This document shows, in pieces, positions 59,022-64,000 of a stretch of DNA of 64,000 bases. This DNA is from Enchytraeus crypticus (Eukaryota > Annelida > Clitellata > Enchytraeida > Enchytraeidae). A program made the position numbers and the translations under genes. Location: the NCBI GenBank assembly GCA_905160935.1, contig CAJHZI010000510.1:331501-395500 (forward strand), read 5' to 3'. The notes under the pieces are model-generated. The model saw only the letters and a program-made list of their open reading frames with translations. It made no database searches and was not told the DNA's origin. Position 1 is the first letter of the stretch. Each line of letters starts with the position of its first letter.

Positions 59022-62000
59022 ATAATAATAATAATAATAATAACCATGGGCCCCATGAATCCCGATGAAGTGGACTTCATTAATGGCATAGGAAGGCTAA
59101 TTGCAGAGCGAACCTGCGATAAGCGAGAGACATCTTTTCTTTGGCAAAGGCTTTCCATGACTTGGCAAAGATTTAATGCAGTTTACTTCGGCAATTTTTT
59201 TAAGCAACTAGATGACCTCGAGTAGCCGGGCGGCGTTTCAGCACGTATTGCTCGAATCGTTTTTTATCAAACCTCGGGTTCTTTACACCATGGTATAAAA
59301 AATTAATAATAAGCGTTTCAATGCTGATTGTTTCTGTGGAACTTTGGTTAATGTGATCTTCCAGAGTGTAGAGTTTTTATTTGTTTATATTTTAGGTCTA
59401 CTGTTGTTGACATGTTGTTGTTGTTGTTCTTCTTCTCTACCATGTCTAATGTTGTTGTTGCTCTTCTCTACCATTCATTAATGTTGTTGTTGTTGCTCTT
59501 CTCTACCATGTACTAATGTTGTTGTTGTTGATCTTCTCTACCATGTACTAATGTTGTTGTTGTTGCTCTTATCTATCATTTCTACTATTGTTGTTGTCAC
59601 CCTTCTCTCTATCAGTTCTATTGTTTGTCCTTTCTATTAGGTCTAATATTAGTTTTAATGTTAATATTCTTTTTTATAATATTAATATTTCTTATTCTTT
59701 TTTATAATTTGTACTATGGTGACAAGCGTTTCCTGTAGCAGATCCCAAATTGTGGAATGAACTTCCACAGTTTGTAAGACATTCTGATAAACCTGATACC
59801 TTTAAAAAGTCTTAAGACACATCTTTTTGCTAGATCATTCCATATAAATTCTGCTAACTGATAAATTTCTCAGATTGCGGTAGTTGGGCCACGTTACGTT
59901 GCGTGGCTTAAATATTGCAATCTGACTTAATTTTATACGTTACGTTACGTATGATAGTTATTTGATATTTTACTGATTTTTACTATGTGCATTTTATTGT
60001 ATATTGCTTGTTTTACTGTAACTGTTGTAAAGTACAGAGATGCCTTAGCATGATATACTCTATTAAACATTAAACTTTATTAGGTCCAGTGTAATTATAT
60101 TAGTTCTAGTATTAATGTTGTTTATTAGGTCCAATGTAATTATATTAGCTCTAGTATTAATGTTGTTTATTAGGTCCAATGTAATTATATTAGCTCTAGT
60201 ATTAATGTTGTTTATTAGGTCCAATGTAATTATATTAGTTCTAGTATTAATGTTGTTTATTAGGTCCAAAGTAATTATATTAGCTCTAGTATTAATGTTG
60301 TTTATTAGGTCTAATGAGCCCAATCAAGCATAAGCCGTTTAGAGAGGAACTCTTGTATGTGGATGGAGGCTTGCTGTGTAACTATCCCATACAGTGCTTT
60401 GATGGTAAGATCTACAAGTGTATATAGGCTTGATTTGTAACTATCCCATACAGTGCTTTGATGGTAAGATCTACTAGAATATATAGGCTTGATTTGTAAC
60501 TATCCCATAGAGTGCTTTGATGGTAAGATCTACTAGAATATATGGGCTTGCTGTGAAACTATCCCGTACGGGGCTTTGATGGTAAGATCTACTAGAATAT
60601 ATAGCTCATTTAATTTTCGCTGTCTGATTAAAAAAAAGCTAATGTCAGTTTCCTCACTCGAAAGCGATGGCGAGCCCGGGATTTGAACCCCGCACATATT
60701 GATCCGCGGTCGAGTTTCTTACCGACAACGCCCCTGGCTGCAGCCGTTGCTCTTAAAGGTGTAGCTCATTAAATACATTTCTCTAATCGCAAGACATGAA
60801 CGTAATCCTGATAACGTAATTTGTACTAAATTTACCCTATTTGTACTTTTTGTACTAGCTGTTTTGATAAACCAAAATTCTGCACTGAACATGATTTCTA
60901 TGATTCTACGAACTGGATGATGCGATATTGAGGAAGGCGATGGAGTATATCCGAGATGGAAATAATTTATTACTGAAGCGAATTGAAAAACGTTATTTTG
61001 AAAGACGTCATTTGCTAGATTTAAAATTGTTCAACATTGTAAAATTGTGTTTATAAATGAACTATAGGCTTATATCGACAGATTTATTGCAGAGATTTTG
61101 AGTTTTTTTACCAAAATTCTACACTGAAAATGATTTCTAGGACTTACTGGGCGATATTGAGGAAGGCAATTTGTGCTATAGAGAGTGACTTTAAATATTG
61201 ATTATTAATTATCAATTTTTCCGTTTTATGTAACGAATTTGTATAATGCCATTTATTTTACTTGGTATAGTTCATTAGAAAACATTGATCCTAGACATGC
61301 AAAATAAGAAATGAAAAAGTATTAGCACATAATTTATTTTTTCTTGTACAATTTCGCTAAAAATGATTAATTATTATTGATATTTCGGATCTTCACGAAG
61401 CTGCACTTGATTCTCGACCTTCTGAGTTCTGGGCGCATCTGTTGCAGCCTTTAGCAAGCTATGTGGCTTGATAGGACTATTTCTCCTGTGTTATAATTAG
61501 ATTCTAAGATTATATTTAAGAAAGGGCTGTGTGGAAGCTGGCGTTGACTGATTGATTGGTTGATTGATTGATTGACTGATTGATTGATTGATTGACTGAT
61601 TGATTGAGCATTAGATTGCATTAATTTTAACGTAGCATTTTGTGTGTTTTTGTCTCTTTGCCACATTCAGTGCACTGTTATAAAATTCGATGTGATTTAT
61701 TTGGCAGCATTCACTGAAATACGATATGACCTTATGTCATATCTGACTTTTTAAAATCTGCCAGTGCAAAACAAGCGTCTGTTACTCTGCTATGCATGCG
61801 AGCTTGATGTATAACAGCGCTAGTTTAACGACTTATACCGTGAAGACTGCCAGAGAGAACGCATTTCAATTTCTCTCAGTTCATAAAATTAAAACACTAG
61901 ATTTGCTAACTCTTTTTACAGAGATTAGCGGTTTTCCCCTATGTTTCTAAATATTAATGGGATATTTAATTCCAGCAAAATCTCCAATCCCTGAAGAAGA

Positions 62001-63671
62001 ATCCCAAAAAAGGTCGCAAGAATTACAAAAAATTACAAAAATGGCAAAAATTAGAAAAAATATAAATAATAATAAATTACATTATAAATATACATTACAC
62101 TGCATACATTACCTTAGAAATAATAAAAAAAACTACAGAGAACATCGTCTTTGATTGTATGGGGGACGGCGCTTTTTCGGCTATGTTAATATTGTGCTAT
62201 AGGGAGGTTGCCATTGATTGAGCTGCTATGAAAACCTTTGATTGATTCATTCTCTAAATATACTTGAATAAAAGTAAAAATTTGAGCCATTGATTTTGTA
62301 ATTTATTATCGAATTGATTGATTCATTTTTATTGTATTATCAATCGATCGATTAATCGATCGCTTACTTGATTGAATAGTAATAAATGAATTTTACGCTT
62401 TACTGGTGATACTTTGAAGCTCTCTTCCTATTACAAGTTATGTCTATGACTTTTAATAGCAACCCTTTATTTTACCAGCGGTACTTGAAAGTCCACATAC
62501 GCAACTAAGACGTTCTTACAGTCTGGATGCGAGAGATCACTTACCCAGATTAACTGATAATTTGATGTATTGATTGATTGATTGATCTATAGGTTGGTGG
62601 TTATCGGTTAACCCAGAAGACAGTTTCGTGACAAAGATGACGTCAGCTGTTCAGCTGCCCGTGGGGGTGGAGTCACTCTCGTCTCATCTGGATCAAACCA
62701 GATTTACTAAATATAACAACAAAACAATAGGATTCATCGTCGTGAGTGCCATGAATAATTGAATAATAATAATAATAATAATAATTATTATTATTATTAT
62801 TGAAAACATGAAGCATTAGTGAAGCCATTGAAACCATGGGCCCGATGAATCCCGAAGGAGCTGACTTTATTAATGGCATAGGCAGACTTATTGCAGAGCA
62901 AACCGGCGATACGCGAGAGACTTCTTTTCTTTGGCAAAGGCTTTCCATGACTTTGCAAAGATTTAATGCAGTCTGCTTCAATAATTCTTTTAAGCCGTTT
63001 GATGACCTCGAGTAGCCGGGCGGCGATTCAGCACGTATTGCTTGAATCGTTTCTATCAAACCCCAGGTTCTTTACACCGGGGTAAAAAGAAAAATAATCT
63101 CTCTCTCTCTTAGTGCACTGCCTACTGGCAAGTCCATGGTACATAACGCCACCACTCTTCTCTGTCTCCCGCCTTCCTCTTCATTTCCACAAATGAGTGG
63201 TCTTTCCTTTCTCCATAATAATAACAACAATAATATTAATATTAATAATAATAATACTAAATCTCTATCTGAGTTTTCTGCTGTCTCTCTCTATAAATGT
63301 ATTCTTTGTTATCTGTATTTAAACGTATTCTTTGTAATCTGTATTTAAATGTATTCGTCGTAAATATTTTGATTTACAGTGTCTTATGCTTGTCTTTTAA
63401 TTAAAACAAATCTGACTCTAGTGGTAATTTTAAAACTAATTAGTTACACAAATAATTATTTAACTAACAAATTAATTATTAGAACAAATGTTTGTAAAAT
63501 CATATCTATCCGTAGCTTATTTTAATATAGTATCAATTGAAATTGATTAATTGATTGATTGATTTCTTATAGTACAACGATTCTAACGGTGATTCGTGGA
63601 CCACTAAACTGGACGAGAGGAATAACCTGAAGGACAAGTCCACTCTGCCTCAGACCAACCTAGCCAAGTAG
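53433..63671 (+). CDS. Patatin-like phospholipase-domain protein, 7 exons, altered nucleophile motif
   Basis: Exons 53433-53594, 54579-54726, 57247-57383, 58776-58911, 60309-60404, 62593-62741 and 63573-63671 join with AG/GT borders and matching phases to give 308 aa. An acceptor after a pyrimidine tract at 53388 suggests a spliced 5' UTR. The protein starts MGNKQGK, a possible N-myristoylation site. The patatin fold is recognised by 'FENVVFEGG' (34-42), the 'RLAG...LLASLLSVGYN' elbow helix, 'GWNPNKKIIRWLGDKI', 'ELCIVAGNVS', 'AVRMSLATPG', the catalytic 'VDGG' (Asp213) and 'NYPIQCFDGWWLSVNPEDSF'. Family members hydrolyse acyl esters with a Ser-Asp dyad (GxSxG). Here residues 70-74 are GSGSG, so the Ser position is Gly72, and the oxyanion loop reads EGGPNN instead of a Gly-rich GGGxx. 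It is either a pseudo-hydrolase or has a shifted Ser. Exons 3, 4 and 5 have edge-derived arrays beside them. Confidence 0.92.
53680..53740 (+). mobile_element. LINE family A 3' end fragment
   Basis: 'gagacgtccctgacattgct' and 'gaggaaccggactttaaatt' match the LINE A terminus. Confidence 0.5.
54085..54578. repeat. Minisatellite of 'CTGTACTACTCYACTTTGTA' type before exon 2
   Basis: Diverged repeats of 'ctgtactactccactttgta' and 'ctacattgtactacactgta' run up to and form the acceptor region of exon 2 (54579). Long Tyr/Cys/Leu-rich frames on the plus strand read through it into the exon and are artefacts. Confidence 0.88.
54990..55055 (+). mobile_element. SINE family B tail fragment
   Basis: 'gagctctcctgtcactgaca' and 'gaggaaactgacgttaacct' match the tail of family B. 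Confidence 0.65.
55070..55365 (+). mobile_element. Dispersed repeat family C with (GA)n end
   Basis: 'taaatgttagtcaaagctga', 'actcccatgtggacatgaag' and 'ataccatggacctgccagtg' match family C. The (GA)n tract 55268-55365 is its end. Confidence 0.7.
55618..55835 (-). mobile_element. SINE-like element with family D tail
   Basis: (CAT)n, 'cttcccttaaatctaaattt', a gap, then 'tggagcctaggcggtcacca' and 'cgtgcagtcaccggttggtc' are the reverse of 10785-11060, with an internal deletion. Confidence 0.6.
55836..56690. other. Intron of the patatin-like gene, nothing recognised
   Basis: AT-rich intronic sequence with short AATA runs. No exon fits the phase requirements here. Confidence 0.5.
56705..57020. 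repeat. 31- to 24-bp GCTGCTTGTA minisatellite
   Basis: 'gctgttgcaaagctgcttgt' plus 'agctgcttgta' repeats about five times, then grades into 24-bp 'ctgctgcacagctacttgta' units. The Gln-rich frame on the minus strand is an artefact. Confidence 0.92.
57025..57246 (+). repeat. Copies of the patatin-like exon 3 acceptor edge
   Basis: Four diverged copies resembling 'gattagatcactgctgcggc' followed by 'agctgctg', near 57052, 57100, 57150 and 57190, precede the true exon start (57247). Spacers are AT-rich and contain 'atgttata'. Confidence 0.85.
57545..57926 (+). mobile_element. Two family C repeats flanking an inserted SINE B
   Basis: A family C copy ('cactcgtatgtggacatgaa', 'gagatgagtagaggcg') is broken at about 57618 by a full SINE B (57627-57765). 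A second family C copy with 'gagtagaggctttatatacc' and its (GA)n end follows. Confidence 0.75.
57627..57765 (+). mobile_element. tRNA-derived SINE (family B), full length
   Basis: The head 'ggctgtagccagtggcaatg', the B-box 'gcggggttcaaatcctggac' and the tail 'gatgaaactgacgttaacct' are all intact. It is inserted in a family C repeat, which dates it as younger than that copy. Confidence 0.85.
58360..58775 (+). repeat. Copies of the patatin-like exon 4 acceptor edge
   Basis: Five copies of about 80-90 bp contain 'ttaggcctatgagaagtttg' and 'gcagagagttgtgcattgat', namely the acceptor plus the first 30-36 nt of exon 4. The cores begin near 58363, 58447, 58517, 58607 and 58691; the real exon starts at 58776. 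Spacers are (GATT)n-rich. Confidence 0.92.
58918..59043. repeat. (CAA)n-(CTA)n-(ATA)n trinucleotide tract
   Basis: ACA, ACT and ATA trinucleotide runs immediately follow the donor of exon 4. They border the family E element that follows. Confidence 0.92.
59044..59310 (+). mobile_element. Repeat family E, coding-tail copy
   Basis: The translation 'GPMNPDEVDFINGIGRLIAE' and 'RETSFLWQRLSMTWQRFNAV' ends 'DDLE' and a stop. 'gagtagccgggcggcgtttc' and 'ttctttacaccatggtataa' follow. The same frame is kept at 62815-63090. It is probably the end of a transposon protein that I cannot assign with certainty. Confidence 0.7.
59410..59600. repeat. (GTT)n-containing, about 45-bp repeat
   Basis: 'ctaatgttgttgttgttgct' plus 'cttctctaccatgta' repeats about four times in the intron. 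Confidence 0.85.
59735..60062 (+). pseudogene. LINE RT C-terminal relic
   Basis: 'ADPKLWNELPQFVRHS' and 'DTFKKS' are the typical final block of CR1/L2-like reverse transcriptases, followed by a stop and a 3' UTR-like region with 'acgttacgttgcgtggctta'. Only the last 30 or so codons are left. Confidence 0.7.
60070..60308 (+). repeat. 45-bp array of the patatin-like exon 5 acceptor edge
   Basis: Exact 45-bp steps place 'tttattagg' acceptors ending at 60083, 60128, 60173, 60218, 60263 and 60308, the last being the real one. Upstream copies read 'GGTCCAATGTAA' where the exon reads 'GGTCTAATGAGC'. Confidence 0.93.
60405..60600 (+). repeat. 59-bp array of the patatin-like exon 5 donor edge
   Basis: Donors 'ggtaagatct' recur with GT at 60405, 60464, 60523 and 60582. 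Each extra copy carries 36 nt of exon end ('gcttgatttgtaactatccc', 'atacagtgctttgatg'). The first two extra copies are preceded by 'tatatag', an acceptor-like AG. Confidence 0.93.
60640..60745 (-). mobile_element. SINE family B with internal deletion
   Basis: 'gctaatgtcagtttcctcac' and 'cccgggatttgaaccccgca' are present. About 12 bases between tail and head are missing. Confidence 0.75.
60746..62560. other. Intron 5 of the patatin-like gene, mostly unrecognised
   Basis: A pair of related segments ('accaaaattctgcactgaac' at about 60872 and 'accaaaattctacactgaaa' at about 61111) is repeated about 240 bp apart. A (GATT)n run lies at 61545-61610. I find no exon here and none is needed by phase. 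Confidence 0.45.
62815..63095 (+). mobile_element. Repeat family E, longest copy
   Basis: 'GPMNPEGADFINGIGRLIAE', 'RETSFLWQRLSMTLQRFNAV' and 'DDLE' then a stop, followed by 'gagtagccgggcggcgattc', 'ttctttacaccggggtaaaa'. It is flanked by an (ATA/ATT)n tract (62764-62800). Confidence 0.72.
63100..63215 (-). mobile_element. Dispersed repeat family C fragment
   Basis: (CT)n, 'ttagtgcactgcctactggc', 'aagtccatggtacataacgc' and 'ctcttcatttccacaaatga' match family C. Confidence 0.65.
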
Positions 63672-63704
63672 ATCATCCTTTCTCTTCACCATAGACGTTC
63701 TTGA

Positions 63705-63859
63705 CTGTTTTTTGATCACCGGACCGGCACCGTTTAGGATCTTTTTTCTTTCTCTTCAACACGTGTTTTTTTTCAGATCGTTCGGGATGAATCGATTTGC
63801 AGTGACATGTGATGTGACGTCCCTGACTTCATCCTTGAATGAGGAATCGGAAATTAAAC

Positions 63860-63902
<43 letters not shown>

Positions 63903-63905
63903 TCC
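63705..63905 (+). mobile_element. Solo 3' end of LINE family A
   Basis: 'ttttttgatcaccggaccgg', 'gacgtccctgacttcatcct', 'gaggaatcggaaattaaaca' and an (ATT)n tail match LINE A. It begins about 35 bp after the patatin-like stop codon, so it probably contributes to that gene's 3' UTR. Confidence 0.75.
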
Positions 63906-64000
63906 GTTAATCTTCTTTATTTTTCTAAATTTCAGTAGCGACACTGTAGAAAGAAATATCAAATTGAGAAGAGATCTGTTGAATAGGACCAAATTGATCA

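Overview
The window is nuclear DNA from an intron-rich invertebrate animal. It has spliceosomal introns (GT...AG), three genes with animal homologues, non-LTR retrotransposons, tRNA-derived SINEs, a piggyBac element and very many micro- and minisatellites. It holds no bacterial operon, CRISPR array or rRNA. I cannot name the species or confidently place the phylum.

Layout. 1-7208: AT-rich intergenic DNA with a TTAA-flanked piggyBac relic (1961-4706), a 23-bp minisatellite and a 29-copy, nearly perfect 45-bp satellite. 7209-26161 (minus): an MCTP-type gene (three C2 domains, two membrane segments), rebuilt here as 18 phase-consistent coding exons encoding 847 aa. 26162-33135: intergenic repeats. 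33136-47654 (minus): mitochondrial CLPX, 11 exons, 639 aa, including a short targeting-peptide exon. 47655-53432: intergenic, with repeats and a SINE cluster. 53433-63671 (plus): a patatin-like phospholipase-family gene, 7 exons, 308 aa, whose nucleophile position is altered. CLPX and the patatin gene are head to head, 5.8 kb apart. The three genes have no evident shared pathway: MCTPs are Ca2+-responsive ER/membrane-contact proteins, CLPX is a mitochondrial matrix unfoldase, and the patatin protein is probably a cytosolic or membrane-associated lipid hydrolase or pseudo-hydrolase.

The most striking signal is recurrent tandem duplication of exon-intron junctions. At about 13 exon edges, in all three genes, an adjacent intron (or, for the CLPX stop, the 3' flank) carries one to a dozen extra copies of a unit that includes the splice site or stop plus the last or first 10-70 nt of the exon. 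One exon of CLPX and one of the patatin gene have such copies on both sides. Some copies keep an open reading frame: an 8-aa repeat behind the MCTP C2C exon donor, a Walker-B-like copy in CLPX, and 36-nt potential microexons in the patatin gene.

A second theme is LINE/SINE partnership. A tRNA-headed SINE shares its 3' tail with a CR1/L2/Jockey-like LINE present here, and a second SINE-like family shares its tail with another LINE that ends in (GAT)n.
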